This document shows, piece after piece, positions 8,772 to 18,800 of a DNA stretch of 64,000 nucleotides (the first letter of the stretch is position 1; every line of letters starts with the position of its first letter). This DNA comes from Ideonella_A sakaiensis_A (GTDB lineage: Bacteria; Pseudomonadota; Gammaproteobacteria; Burkholderiales; Burkholderiaceae_C): contig NZ_CP182947.1 in NCBI RefSeq assembly GCF_048320135.1, forward strand, positions 3,720,001-3,784,000. The letters run 5' to 3'. A model generated the notes under the pieces. It ran no database searches, was not told where the DNA came from, and worked only from the letters and a program-made list of their open reading frames with translations. The position numbers and the translations under genes are program-made.

Positions 8772-10118
8772 TCAGCCCGCGTCGTCGCTGTTCTCCGGTG
8801 CCGCGGCTTTCGAACAATCCGCCGGCGGCGCCGTTGCCGCCACGACGCGCAGCCGCTCGAGCAGCACGCTGGTCGGCCGGCCGCTTTCCGGCAGGCCGCG
8901 ACGCACTTCCTCGTTGCGGATCGCCTGCCGGGTTTTCGGGCCGTCGAAACCGTCGACATCGATGCCGCACTGGCCGGCATCTCGCAGCAGTGCCTGCAGC
9001 GCCATCATGCCGCGGCGCGGCAGCAGCCGCTGTTCGTCGCTGACCGGCCAGCGGCGAAGCGGCGGTGCGCCACCTCGCAGCGCCGACGACAGCAGGCCGA
9101 TCGCCAGCGCATACGAATCGGCCCGGTTGTAATTCCACAAGGCTTGGAAATTGCGAGTGACCAGCCACATCGGCCCTTCCGCACCAGCCGGTGCCAGCAG
9201 CGCGGCCGGCGTGGCCGGATCGATGCCGGCCGCCGAACCAGCACGGCCGAGCAGCGGGCTGCCATCGGCACGGCTGACGCCGAGCGCGGCCCAGCGCGCC
9301 AATGCCTGGCAGCGACCATCCGGCGCGGCCTGTTCAAGGCAGCGGTGTTCGCGGCCGGCGCTGCTGGATCGACGCACGAGGTCGATCGGCGCCTGGACCT
9401 CGATGCCCCACGGCAGCAGAGGGTCCCAGCCGAGGTGCTGCAGGTAGCTGGCGGTCGTCGCCAGTGCATCGGCGGCGTTGCCGACGGTATCGATCACGCC
9501 ATCGCCATCACCATCGGCCATGTGGCGCTTGAAGGTCGCCGGCATGAATTGCGTCATGCCGAATGCGCCCGCCCAAGAGCCGCGGAATTGCTCGGCATCG
9601 ACCAGACCTTCCTGCAGCAACCACAACGCGGCAAAAAACTGCGCCTTGCGGTCCTGGCTCGACAGCCGCAGGCAGGCCCGGCTCAGCGTTGCATCGACCA
9701 CCTTGTGTCGGCCCTTCAGGCGGCCGAAGTCGCTTTCGATGCCGAATACCGCGACCAGCGTGGCTGCATCGACGCCGAAGCGCTCGACGATGCGGTGCAG
9801 CGTCGGCGCCTGCTGCGCGAGGGCTGCCCGCCCGTCGTCGATGCGCTGCGCGTCGATCAGGCGATCGAGGTAGTCCCAGATCGGCAGTTCGAACTCCGGC
9901 TGGCTGCTCGTCGCGCTGTCGATTGGCGGCCGCAGGTCGTTTGCCTGCGACGCATGGGTGACAAATGTATCGGCGCGGACCGCGGGATGGTTGGGCAGTT
10001 CGGCGCGCAGCGCTTCGATGCAGCCGGCAAACGGCATCTGCTGTGCGCTGGCTCCCGCCTGGACACCGAACAAGACACAGGCGCAGACAAGCGGGCGGAA
10101 CAGCAGCGGCAACTTCAT
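8772..10118 (-). CDS. MltB-type lytic murein transglycosylase with peptidoglycan-binding tail
   Basis: A 448-residue periplasmic transglycosylase of the MltB/SLT_2 family. The start at 10118 gives a signal peptide (MKLPLLFRPLVCACVLFG...AGASA); upstream in-frame sequence has no such character. The catalytic domain spans about residues 35-340: LVAVFGIESDFGRLKGRHKV with Glu128 as general acid/base, FRGSWAGAFGMTQFMPATFKRH, and WNYNRADSYALAIGLL. A C-terminal PG_binding_1-like domain (about 370-430) shows the GIDVDGFDGPKTRQAIR motif. It converges with the GNAT gene, with only 10 bp between them. It is the second transglycosylase gene within 5 kb. Confidence 0.9.
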   Translation of the reverse strand: MKLPLLFRPLVCACVLFGVQAGASAQQMPFAGCIEALRAELPNHPAVRADTFVTHASQANDLRPPIDSATSSQPEFELPIWDYLDRLIDAQRIDDGRAALAQQAPTLHRIVERFGVDAATLVAVFGIESDFGRLKGRHKVVDATLSRACLRLSSQDRKAQFFAALWLLQEGLVDAEQFRGSWAGAFGMTQFMPATFKRHMADGDGDGVIDTVGNAADALATTASYLQHLGWDPLLPWGIEVQAPIDLVRRSSSAGREHRCLEQAAPDGRCQALARWAALGVSRADGSPLLGRAGSAAGIDPATPAALLAPAGAEGPMWLVTRNFQALWNYNRADSYALAIGLLSSALRGGAPPLRRWPVSDEQRLLPRRGMMALQALLRDAGQCGIDVDGFDGPKTRQAIRNEEVRRGLPESGRPTSVLLERLRVVAATAPPADCSKAAAPENSDDAG

Positions 10119-10337
10119 CGGGCCAGTGTATTCGTGGCTCGACGGCCGCTCCCGGCGTGCGGACTTGTCCTGGGCGCGGATACCGGCCGATAATCGTTGC
10201 AGCATGCCGCTGTCCGGCCGATCAGGGTGGCGGCCGACGTCAGGGCGCGACCTTGGCGGCACGACCGCTTCGGCGCAGCGCCGTCGCTCCTGTTCGATGT
10301 TCCGCGCGGCTTGTCGCGCAGCTCCCCAGGGCCGTTC

Positions 10338-11378
10338 ATGTCAGCCAACTCTGCAAAGCGATTTGCCACCCTCCTCGCCTCGGTCGGCGTCGTCGCCGGC
10401 TGTGCAACGCCGCCAGCGGGCGGTCCGCCACCGGCGCCGTCAGCAGCGCCGGCTCCCCAGGTGGTGCAGCCACCGGCGCCCGCGCCGGTCGTCGCGCCGC
10501 CGCCTGCACCACTGCCCCCACCGCCACCACCTCCGCCGCCGGCCACGCCCGCGCAGCAGCAGCAGGCACACAAGATGGCGCTGTCGGCCGTCGAGATGCT
10601 CGAGACCGGCAACGAGGAGCAGGCCAAGCAGGAACTCGAGGCGGCGCTTGCCGTCGACCCGTACAGCAAGCTCGCGTTGAACCTGATGAAGCAGATCACC
10701 GGCGACCCGGTGGCCATGCTCGGCAAGGAGTCGTTTGCCTACACCGTGCGGCCGGCCGATACGCTGTCGCGCATTTCGGGGCGCTTCCTCGGCGACATCT
10801 TCTCGTTCTACATCCTCGCGCGCTACAACGAGATCAAGGTGCCGCGTCTGGTGGCCGCCGGCCAGGTTTTGCGGATCCCCGGGAAAGCACCGCCGGCAGG
10901 TGCCGACCGCGATCCGCCGCCGGCGCGCGCTGCCGCACCGTCGCCGGCACCGGTTGCCAGTCCGCCGCCACCACCGCCGCCGCCACCTCCGCCAGCGGCG
11001 CCGCCGCCACCTCCGCCACCACCACCACCACCTCCGCCACCCCCCGCGGCACCGGCCGAGCCACCACCTGGCGTGCGTGCGCTGCGCAGCGGCGAGGCGG
11101 CCGAGGCGTCCGGCGACCTCGAACAGGCACTGACCGACTACAACCGCGCTGCCAGCCTCGACCAGCCGCAGGCTGCCGAAAAGGCCGCGGCGGTTCGTCG
11201 CAAGCTGGTCAGCAACCACACGCAGGCCGCGCGCGCGGCGATGGCCAAGCAGGATCTCGATGGCTCGATCAGAAGCTGGGATCGCGTGCTGGCAATCGAC
11301 CCCGGCAACGAAACCGCCCGCCTCGAGCGCCAGCGTGCGGTGACGCTGCGCGAAAAGCTGAAGGGCATCAGCAAATGA
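10338..11378 (+). CDS. Proline-rich LysM/TPR lipoprotein
   Basis: A 346-residue predicted lipoprotein. The ATG at 10338 opens a signal sequence with the lipobox VVAGC, so Cys24 would be lipidated. Then come a Pro/Ala-rich linker (about 25-75), a TPR-like helical pair (HKMALSAVEMLETGNEEQAK), a LysM-like module (FAYTVRPADTLSRISGRFLG...VPRLVAAGQVLRIPG), a second linker with long polyproline runs (about 195-245) and a second TPR-like region to the end. The linkers could span the periplasm. LysM suggests peptidoglycan contact and TPRs suggest protein partners. It faces the TPR lipoprotein gene at 11445-12386 and shares its LysM/TPR theme with the operon beyond. The specific function is unknown. 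Confidence 0.75.
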   Translation: MSANSAKRFATLLASVGVVAGCATPPAGGPPPAPSAAPAPQVVQPPAPAPVVAPPPAPLPPPPPPPPPATPAQQQQAHKMALSAVEMLETGNEEQAKQELEAALAVDPYSKLALNLMKQITGDPVAMLGKESFAYTVRPADTLSRISGRFLGDIFSFYILARYNEIKVPRLVAAGQVLRIPGKAPPAGADRDPPPARAAAPSPAPVASPPPPPPPPPPPAAPPPPPPPPPPPPPPPAAPAEPPPGVRALRSGEAAEASGDLEQALTDYNRAASLDQPQAAEKAAAVRRKLVSNHTQAARAAMAKQDLDGSIRSWDRVLAIDPGNETARLERQRAVTLREKLKGISK

Positions 11379-11444
11379 GCGTCTGCAAGGCCGGTCAGCG
11401 CGACTGACCGTCCCGGCCGTCTTCCGGCCGGGTGGCGCCGTGTT

Positions 11445-12386
11445 TCAGCGCCGCGCCGATGCCTTCAGTTGTTTCAGCCGTTCGGCGACCCGTGGCTGGT
11501 TGCGTTCGAGTTGCAGGCTTTTCTCGAGCACCGCGATCGCAGCAGCCGGTTTGCTGGCGGCCAGGCTCTCAGCCTGCTGCAGGTAGACATCGGCCAGCAG
11601 GCGGCGCGCTGCATCGTCGCGCCGGTTGTCGCGCAGCCAGTTCTCGAGCATCGCCACGGCTTCGTCGAACTCGCCCTGGCTGGCCAGCAGCGACGCATGT
11701 TCGACCTCGATGCGGTCGAGCGTCGAGCCAGCACGGCTAGCCGGTGGCGCGGGTGCTGCCGATTGCGCCTGCGGCACAGCGGCCCGGGAGGCCAGCGACG
11801 CAATCGATGGCGGCGGCGCTGTCACGCTCGTCGTCGCCGGCGGCGCGGCCATCGGCAGCGGCACCATGTCGCCGTCGGCCATCGCCTTGCGCGTCAGCGT
11901 GTGGCGCGACAATTTGCCGAGGTGGTTGCGGCGATTGCGCTCGCGTTCGGCACTGCGCAGCGCATCGGCGGCCTTTGCATTGTCCGGCTGCACCGCCAGT
12001 GCCGACAGATAGTGCGACATCGCGGCATCGAGCTGGCCCGCGGCGGCGGCCTGGTCGCCGCGTTGCAGCCGCTCCGCCGCTTCGGACGCAATCCGGCGTT
12101 TCAGTTCGGCCAGCCGCAGCGGATAGTCCGGATGGCGCGGGCGGATCGTCGCGAGCACCTCCCAGACCAGCGCCGCATCGGCGAGTCTGCCATCGCGCTC
12201 GAGCGCCGCAGCACGGGCGCGTTGCGCCGTTTCATAAGCGGTCGGGTCGGCCGGCAACACGACCACCGGCGCAGCGACCTCGTCTTGTTGCCCTTCCGCC
12301 AGCGGCGGCGCCGGCGGCGTGCTGCCGCAGGCCTGCAGCAGCAGGCAGATCGTGGCCAGGCCCGGCAGTGCAGATCGGCGGCTCAT
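11445..12386 (-). CDS. TPR-containing lipoprotein
   Basis: A 313-residue predicted lipoprotein. The signal sequence ends in the lipobox LLQAC (Cys20). Helical repeats with TPR character occur at about 50-150 and again at 225-310 (EVEHASLLASQGEFDEAVAMLENWL, LLADVYLQQAESLAA), separated by a Pro/Ala linker. The start overlaps the stop of the upstream deacetylase gene by 4 bp, so it is the last gene of a three-gene operon starting with a transmembrane Ser/Thr kinase. It could be a scaffold or regulator for envelope enzymes. No catalytic motif is seen. Confidence 0.75.
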   Translation of the reverse strand: MSRRSALPGLATICLLLQACGSTPPAPPLAEGQQDEVAAPVVVLPADPTAYETAQRARAAALERDGRLADAALVWEVLATIRPRHPDYPLRLAELKRRIASEAAERLQRGDQAAAAGQLDAAMSHYLSALAVQPDNAKAADALRSAERERNRRNHLGKLSRHTLTRKAMADGDMVPLPMAAPPATTSVTAPPPSIASLASRAAVPQAQSAAPAPPASRAGSTLDRIEVEHASLLASQGEFDEAVAMLENWLRDNRRDDAARRLLADVYLQQAESLAASKPAAAIAVLEKSLQLERNQPRVAERLKQLKASARR

Positions 12387-13456
12387 GGCGCGAGCGGCCG
12401 GCTGGTCTGCAGCTTGGCCTTGAAGGTGTCGAGGTCGTAGTCGCCGAAGATCATCGTGCGGCGCAGCATCATCGGCTGCGCAAAAAAGCCGTTGCCGCCG
12501 GGGTTGACGGTCACCGCGAGCTGGTACTGGTGGCGGGTCAGCGATTCAAGCACCGTCTCGTTGGCATCGCCGTACGGATAGGCAAAATGGCGCACCTCGA
12601 TGCCGAGCCGCTTTTCGAGCAGTTCGCGCGGCACCCGGGTCTCGGCGTCGATCGCCTGCCGGTAGCGTGTGTCGTCTTCGCCAGCCAGCCGTTCGATCAG
12701 GTTGCGATGCGATTTCGAATGCGCCTGGATATCGATCAGATTGGATTTCGCCAGCTCCTGCAGCTGAGACCAGCTCAGCGCGTCGCCGGCGCCGATGAAA
12801 TCGGTATAGGCAAACAGCGTGGCCGGGAAGTTGTACTTGCGCAGCACCGGCAACGCATGGCGATAAACCGATTCGTAGCCGTCGTCGATCGTGATCACGA
12901 CCGAGCGTTGCGGCAGCGCCTCGCGGCCCTGCAGAAAAGCCGTCAGCTGCGACAACCTGATCACGCGATAGTCGTTGCGCGCCAGCCAGTCCATCTGCGC
13001 GGCAAACTGGTCCGGTGCAATCGACATCTTGCCGGCGGCGCCGCCGAAGCGGTGGTAGCAGAGGATCGGCACGGTCTGGTAACGCTCGCTGCCGACACCG
13101 ACCGCATTCAACGGCTGCAGCGGCACGATCAGCGGCTGGCCGGGCTGCGCGCGGCTGACACCGTTGGTGTCGGCGATTTTCCAGTCCAGCTCCTCGCTGC
13201 CGAGCAACTGGCGGGCAATCGACTTCAGCGTATCGCCGGGGCCCGGCTGGTAGACGATCATCCGTTCGTTGCGGCCGAGGATGCCAGGCTTCAGCGTGTT
13301 GTCCGGTTTTACATAGACCGGAATGCCCGGCGCCTGCCGAGGCGCTGCCGGTGGCGCCTGCGGCGGCGCCGCGCAGGCGCCGAGCAGCAGGCCGGCGACC
13401 AGCGCCGATATGCCGCTGCTGAAGCGGTTGCGGATCGACCCGGCTTGACGCGTCAT
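12383..13456 (-). CDS. LysM-polysaccharide deacetylase (NodB-like) lipoprotein
   Basis: A 357-residue lipoprotein; the start at 13456 gives a signal ending LLGAC (Cys28). A LysM-like region (about 65-112, MIVYQPGPGDTLKSIARQLLG) precedes a carbohydrate esterase family 4 domain. CE4 motifs are present: VPILCYHRFGG, ITIDDGYESVY with Asp191/Asp192 (general base and metal ligand), the metal-binding HSKSH (His246, His250) and FAYPYGDAN. The family removes acetyl groups from GlcNAc in peptidoglycan or other polysaccharides. It lies 10 bp after the kinase gene and overlaps the TPR lipoprotein gene, which suggests that kinase signalling and glycan modification are linked. The substrate is not known. 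Confidence 0.85.
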   Translation of the reverse strand: MTRQAGSIRNRFSSGISALVAGLLLGACAAPPQAPPAAPRQAPGIPVYVKPDNTLKPGILGRNERMIVYQPGPGDTLKSIARQLLGSEELDWKIADTNGVSRAQPGQPLIVPLQPLNAVGVGSERYQTVPILCYHRFGGAAGKMSIAPDQFAAQMDWLARNDYRVIRLSQLTAFLQGREALPQRSVVITIDDGYESVYRHALPVLRKYNFPATLFAYTDFIGAGDALSWSQLQELAKSNLIDIQAHSKSHRNLIERLAGEDDTRYRQAIDAETRVPRELLEKRLGIEVRHFAYPYGDANETVLESLTRHQYQLAVTVNPGGNGFFAQPMMLRRTMIFGDYDLDTFKAKLQTSRPLAP

Positions 13457-13466
13457 CGTGGTCTCC

Positions 13467-15374
13467 TCAGGGCTTGGTGACCGGTGCCCTCGGCAGGATG
13501 GTCGCCGGTTGGGGGGAGGCGGCGCCTTCGGCCTGGGCGCGCTGCAAGGCCTCGGCCATGCGGTCGAATGCCGCGTAGAGCCGGCCGAATTCGTCCTTGC
13601 GGGTCTCCGCGATCCGATGATCGAACCGCCCCTTGGCGATCTCGTCCATCGATTCCTCGACCAGCTTGATCGGCCTGGCAAACCAGTTGGCGACGAAATA
13701 CATCGCGATCGCGACCGCCAGAACGGTGATCAGCAACAACACCACCATCAGCGTGATCGACAGTTGCGCGACCCGTTTCAACGGTTTTTCCGGCAGCGAC
13801 AGCCACAATTTGCCGACCGGCGTGTTCGAGAACGTGATCGGCGTCTCGAGCCCGAGCACCGTTTCGTCGTTGATCGAATAGCGGGTCAGCGGCAGGCCGC
13901 TGCTGGTCTTGCCGATCGCCTCGCCGGCCGGCTCGCGAAACGGCTTGCCGACCAGTGTCGGATCGCTCGCAGCGCGGACGATGCCGGCGCGGTCGGCAAT
14001 CGTCAGGCTTGCAAAATCGCCGGTCTTCATCATGCTGTCGACCGCCACCTCGACCGCACCCCAGTCCTCCAGCCCCGATGCGGCGGCATTCTGCACCGCG
14101 ATGAAACGTGCCAGCGCGGCGCCGTTGTCGGTGACCTGGCTGAGCATCGCCGCATATTGCCGCTGCGTGATCACCGCGCCGGCGACCGCCATCACCAGCG
14201 CGACGATCAAGGCCATCATGCCGGCCCACTTGACGCGCAGCGAGACGAAGCGTGGTGTCTCCTTGGCCTTCGCGGCGGCATCCATCTCGGCCAGCACACG
14301 GGTCAGCGCCTCGGCCAGTTCCTCGCCGGTCTGGAAGCGCTTGTCGGGCGACTTCGCCAGACAGCGATCGACGACCCGGCGCAGCGAGGTCGGTACCTCA
14401 GGGCGCAGCTTCTCGATCGCCTCCGGGTTGTCGTTGGCAATCTTCACCGCCACTGCGATCAGCGTATCGCCCTGGAACGGGCGCTTGCCGGTCAGCATCT
14501 GATACAGCAGGATGCCGGTCGAGAACAGGTCGGAGCGGCCGTCGAGCTTCTGCCCCTGTGTCTGTTCCGGCGACATGTATTGCGGCGTGCCGAGCACGTC
14601 GCCGACCCGAGTGCGTTGTTCGGCATCGGGCGAATCGACGTGGGCGATGCCGAAATCGGTGACCCGGATCGACATGTCCCGACGCTGCAGCATGATGTTG
14701 CCGGGCTTGATGTCGCGGTGCACGATGCCGCGACGGTGCGCATAACCGAGTGCCTTCGCCAGCTGGATGCCGATCAGCACGACGTCGCGCACGCTCAGCG
14801 TCTGGCCCTTGGCCATCAGCTCGTTCAGCGGTTCGCCTTCGAGCAGTTCCATCGCCATGTACGGGCGACCTTCGATCTCGCCGACATCGTGGACGGTGAC
14901 GATGTTGGTATGCGACAGGCCGCCAGCGGCACGCGCCTCCTGCAGGAAGCGGGCACGGTATTCCTCGTCGGCGCAGAACGATGCGTGCAGGAACTTGATC
15001 GCGACATCGCGGCCGATGCCCGGGTCATGGGCCTTGAAGACCGACGCCATTCCGCCGCGGCCGATCGCGCCCTTGATCAGATAACGGCCGACCTGCTGGA
15101 CGGTGACGTCGCTGGTCTGCGAGCCACCGGGCAAGGTCTCGCCGACCACGCGGCCCGGCGTCGCCGGGTTGGCGGCGCTGCTCTGGCCGGTCGGCGGGCC
15201 GAATGTCGTCTGCCGCCCGGTCTGCGAGGTCGGCGGGTTCGACGTCGACGTCGATGAGTTGAGCATCTGCGCCAGCGAGGCGGCATTCAGCGCGTTTGTT
15301 TCACCGGCGGGCGGATCGGCCGGCGGTGACGGATCGTCGGCCCGATTGCCCTTGGCTTTTTCTTCTTCGGTCAT
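13467..15374 (-). CDS. Transmembrane Ser/Thr protein kinase with periplasmic sensor and HAMP
   Basis: A 635-residue Hanks-type kinase. A low-complexity N-terminal tail (1-90) is followed by the kinase domain (about 97-360): glycine loop AIGRGGMASVF, Lys127 in VAIKFL, catalytic HRDIKPGNIML (Asp221) and DFGIAH (Asp240), then the activation segment TPQYMSPEQ. A membrane helix (about 375-395), a periplasmic domain of about 130 residues, a second helix (VVLLLITVLAVAIAMYFVANW) and a HAMP segment with the conserved Pro follow. Placing HAMP after a Hanks kinase is less common than in histidine kinases. The start at 15374 has the typical acidic/Lys-rich beginning. It heads the operon with the deacetylase and TPR lipoprotein genes. 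Confidence 0.9.
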   Translation of the reverse strand: MTEEEKAKGNRADDPSPPADPPAGETNALNAASLAQMLNSSTSTSNPPTSQTGRQTTFGPPTGQSSAANPATPGRVVGETLPGGSQTSDVTVQQVGRYLIKGAIGRGGMASVFKAHDPGIGRDVAIKFLHASFCADEEYRARFLQEARAAGGLSHTNIVTVHDVGEIEGRPYMAMELLEGEPLNELMAKGQTLSVRDVVLIGIQLAKALGYAHRRGIVHRDIKPGNIMLQRRDMSIRVTDFGIAHVDSPDAEQRTRVGDVLGTPQYMSPEQTQGQKLDGRSDLFSTGILLYQMLTGKRPFQGDTLIAVAVKIANDNPEAIEKLRPEVPTSLRRVVDRCLAKSPDKRFQTGEELAEALTRVLAEMDAAAKAKETPRFVSLRVKWAGMMALIVALVMAVAGAVITQRQYAAMLSQVTDNGAALARFIAVQNAAASGLEDWGAVEVAVDSMMKTGDFASLTIADRAGIVRAASDPTLVGKPFREPAGEAIGKTSSGLPLTRYSINDETVLGLETPITFSNTPVGKLWLSLPEKPLKRVAQLSITLMVVLLLITVLAVAIAMYFVANWFARPIKLVEESMDEIAKGRFDHRIAETRKDEFGRLYAAFDRMAEALQRAQAEGAASPQPATILPRAPVTKP

Positions 15375-15627
15375 CGAGGCGGGCCTCCCTGCCCGCAACG
15401 CTAGGAAAGGTGCAGTTCTGTTCCGATGTCCTCCGGCCCGAGCGGATCCGGGGCGTCATGGCGATGGGGCCATTCTGACCCATCGTGCTTGCTGCGCAAG
15501 CCGTTTTATCGTCGTGCGGGTGGCTGCGCTGCATTGACGATCGCAATGGCGCGCCGGCGTCCGATGGAAACACATCGGTTTCGATGTAACGGCGCTTGTG
15601 CCGACCGCGTCATTGGGCTACTGTCGG

Positions 15628-15766
15628 GGCGTCTGCACTGCAGGCAATACAGATGGCGCAGTCTCTGCGCGTCAGGAACCCCGGACCTTTTTCCTCCGGA
15701 GTTCCGAAACGGTGGCCTCGGTCACCCAGCCCCTTCCAGCTTCGTGCCGGAAGGGGTTTCGTTTTT
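15628..15766 (+). ncRNA. Candidate structured small RNA ending in a Rho-independent terminator
   Basis: No protein-like frame fits this 140-bp stretch, yet it holds four consecutive hairpins. These are 15656-15660/15666-15670 (GCGCA/TGCGC), 15675-15685/15695-15705 (11 bp with one mismatch, loop CCTTTTTCC), 15711-15714/15723-15726, and 15730-15737/15749-15756 (CCCCTTCC/GGAAGGGG) followed by TTTCGTTTTTT. A possible promoter (TTGTGC, 17 bp, TACTGT) precedes it at about 15596-15624. It ends about 40 bp before the dnaE2 LexA box, so it is more likely an independent RNA or the 3' part of a leader than part of dnaE2. The 5' end is a guess. I do not recognise 6S, SRP or tmRNA signatures. Confidence 0.5.
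15730..15766 (+). terminator. Rho-independent terminator upstream of dnaE2
   Basis: An 8-bp CCCCTTCC/GGAAGGGG stem is extended by two G-C pairs beyond one mismatch, with a short loop, and is followed by TTTCGTTTTTT. It is oriented for plus-strand transcripts arriving from about 15.6 kb and insulates dnaE2 from them. Confidence 0.75.
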
Positions 15767-15804
15767 TGGGGCGTCGTTTCGGTCGACGCAGAGAGGTGTG
15801 GATA

Positions 15805-15824
15805 TACTGTATGAATATACAGTT
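15805..15824 (+). promoter_or_regulatory. LexA box (SOS box) of dnaE2
   Basis: TACTGTATGAATATACAGTT matches the E. coli SOS consensus at nearly every position: CTGT-N8-ACAG with an AT-rich centre. It lies 55 bp before the proposed GTG start of dnaE2, where LexA would block transcription. The in-frame ATG at 15811 sits inside this operator, which argues against that ATG being the start. Confidence 0.9.
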
Positions 15825-15879
15825 GTCCGTCGGCGCGTCGTTTCTGCTTCGGCCGCCGCCCCCGCCAGCGGGTCACCCC

Positions 15880-18800
15880 GTGCTGCCGAATTACGCCGAA
15901 CTCCATTGCCGCAGCAATTTCAGTTTTCTTCATGGCGCCTCGCACCCTGAGGAACTGGTCGTGCGCGCGGCAGCGCTCGGCTACAGCGCGCTCGCGCTGA
16001 CCGACGAATGTTCGCTGGCCGGCGTCGTGCGTGCCCATGCCGAAGCGCGCCGTCATGAACTGCACCTGATCATCGGCAGCGAGATCCGGCTGCAGCTGCC
16101 TGACAGTGGCGCACCGCATGCGCGGCTGGTGCTGCTGGCGCAGACGCGGCGCGGCTACGGCAACCTGTCGCACTGGATCACCGTCGCGCGGCGGCGCGCG
16201 CCGAAAGGCGGCTACAAGGCCTGGCCCGGCGATATCGAAGGCAAGGTGCCGGAGGCGCCGACGCTGGCCGGGCTGCCTGGCTGCCTCGCGCTGCTGGTGC
16301 CGTCGGTCGAGCAACCGTTCGAGCAGATCTTTGCCCATGCGATGTGGCTGAAGACCTGGTTCCAGGACCGCGCCGCGATCGCACTCGAACTGCTGTACCG
16401 GCGCGGCGACGATGTGCTGCGCGAACGGGTGCTGCAGGTCGCCGAATTCACCGGTCTGCCGATCATTGCCAGCGGCGATGTGCTGATGCACCGGCGCTCG
16501 CGCAAGCCGCTGCTCGATGTGCTGACCGCAACCCGGCTGCGGCGCAGCGTCGCCGACTGCGGCGATGCACTGACATCGAATGCCGAGCAGCATCTGCGCT
16601 CGCGCAGCCGGCTCGCCGCGATCTACGCCGAGCAGTGGCTCGCCAACGGCGTTGCCTTCGCCGGCCGCTGCAGCTTTTCGCTCGGTGAACTCAAATATGA
16701 ATATCCGAAGGAAATCGTCCCGCCTGGCCAGACGCCGACCAGCCACCTGCGGCAGCTGACCTTCGAAGGTTCGAAGACGCGTTTTCCGGACGGCCTCGAC
16801 GACGAATGGCGCGAGCAGATCGAACACGAACTCGTGTTGATCGAGCGCCTCGCCTACGAACCGTATTTCCTGACCGTTGCCGACATCGTCCAGTGGGCGA
16901 GGGCGCAGGGCATCCTCTGCCAGGGCCGCGGCAGCGCCGCCAATTCGCTGGTCTGTTATTGCCTCGGTGTCACCGAGGTCGATCCGCGCCGCGCGAAGCT
17001 GCTGTTCGAGCGCTTCATCAGCGTCGAGCGCAACGAGCCGCCGGACATCGACATCGATTTCGAGCACCAGCGGCGCGAGGAGGTGATCCAGTACATCTAT
17101 GCCAAATACGGCCGGCACCGCGCCGCGCTGACCGGCGTCGTCGTTTCCTATCGGCCGCGCTCGGCGCTGCGCGATGTCGGCCGCGCACTCGGCATCGACC
17201 TGCAACGCATCGATGCGGTTGCCAAAAGCCAGCAGTGGTTCGACGGCCGCAGCATCAACGACGAGCGGCTGCGCGAAAACGGCTTCGATCCGCAATCGCC
17301 GCTGGCCCGGCTGTGGGCCGAACTGACCTGCACGTTGATCGGATTTCCGCGCCATCTGAGCCAGCATCCGGGCGGCTTCCTGATCGCACGCGATCAGATC
17401 GAGCAGCTGGTGCCGGTCGAAAACGCCGCAATGCCCGGGCGCAGCGTGATCCAGTGGGACAAGGACGACCTCGATGCGCTCGGCCTGATCAAGGTCGACA
17501 TCCTCGCGCTCGGCATGTTGAGCGCAATCCGCCGTGCGCTCGAGCTGATTGCGATCAAGCTCGGCCGTCCGATGCGGGTGCAGGACATCCCGGACGGCGA
17601 TGCGCCGACCTACGAGATGATCAGCGCGGCCGATACCGTCGGCGTCTTCCAGATCGAAAGCCGCGCGCAGATGAGCATGCTGCCGCGGTTGAAACCGCAA
17701 AACTACTACGACCTGGTGGTCGAGGTCGCGATCGTGCGACCCGGCCCGATCCAGGGTGGCATGGTCCATCCGTATCTGCGCAACCGCGAACTCAGCGACG
17801 ACCAGATTGCCTGTCCGGAAGAGCTGCGGCCGGCGCTGATGCGCACCAAAGGCGTGCCGATCTTCCAGGAGCAGGTGATGCAGATCGCGATGCTTGCGGC
17901 CGATTTCACCGGCGGCGAGGCCGACAGCCTGCGCCGCGCGATGGCGGCCTGGAAGCGCCGCGGCGGGCTGGCGCCGTTCTACGAGCGGCTGGTCGGGCGG
18001 ATGAAGGAAAAGGGTTATGCCGCCGAATATGCCGAGCGCATCTTCAAGCAGATCGAGGGTTTCGGCGAATACGGCTTTCCGGAAAGCCATGCGGCCGGTT
18101 TTGCGCTGCTGGTCTATGTCAGCAGCTGGATCAAGCGGCATCACCCCGATGCCTTTCTCGCCGCGCTGCTGAACAGCCAGCCGATGGGTTTTTATGCGCC
18201 GGCGCAACTGGTGCGTGATGCCCGCGAACACGGCGTGCAGGTGCTGCCGGTCGATGTCGGCATCAGCGGCCAGCTGACCGGCTTCGAGGCCGGCCCGGCG
18301 AGCACGGTCAACGGGCTGCGCGCCGTCCGCCTCGGCCTCGACCGCATCAGCGGGCTGTCGAACGGCGCCGCCGAGCGGATCGTCGCCTGTCGCGGCGAGG
18401 CGCCATTCGACAGCGTCGAAGACCTCAGCCGGCGTGCCGCGCTGAATGCCCACGATCTGCAGGCGCTGGCCGCCGCCAATGCCTTGCGCAGCCTGAGCGG
18501 CCATCGCCACCAGGCGGCCTGGGCCGTCAGCGGCATCGATACCCGGCCGCCGGCGCTGCTGCGCGAGTCACGCGTGCACGAGGAGGCGGCCGAGATCGCC
18601 GCGCCGAGCGAAGGCGAGAACACCATCGCCGACTACCGCGCGCTCGGCCTGACGCTCGATCGCCACCCGCTGTCGCTGCTGCGCCGCCAGCTCGACGCCT
18701 TCAAGGTGCAGCCGGCGGCCGTGCTGCGCGGCTACCCGGACGGCCGGATCGCCCGCGCCAGCGGCATCGTCACGCACCGCCAGCGCCCGGAAACGGCAAA

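Noticed and set aside
15610..18510. 966-codon minus-strand frame opposite dnaE2
   Set aside because: Antisense shadow of high-GC3 coding sequence; the plus strand encodes a clear DnaE2. The same applies to frames opposite glyA (4,110-5,729), the kinase gene (13,458-15,257) and the Sel1 gene (30,037-32,712).
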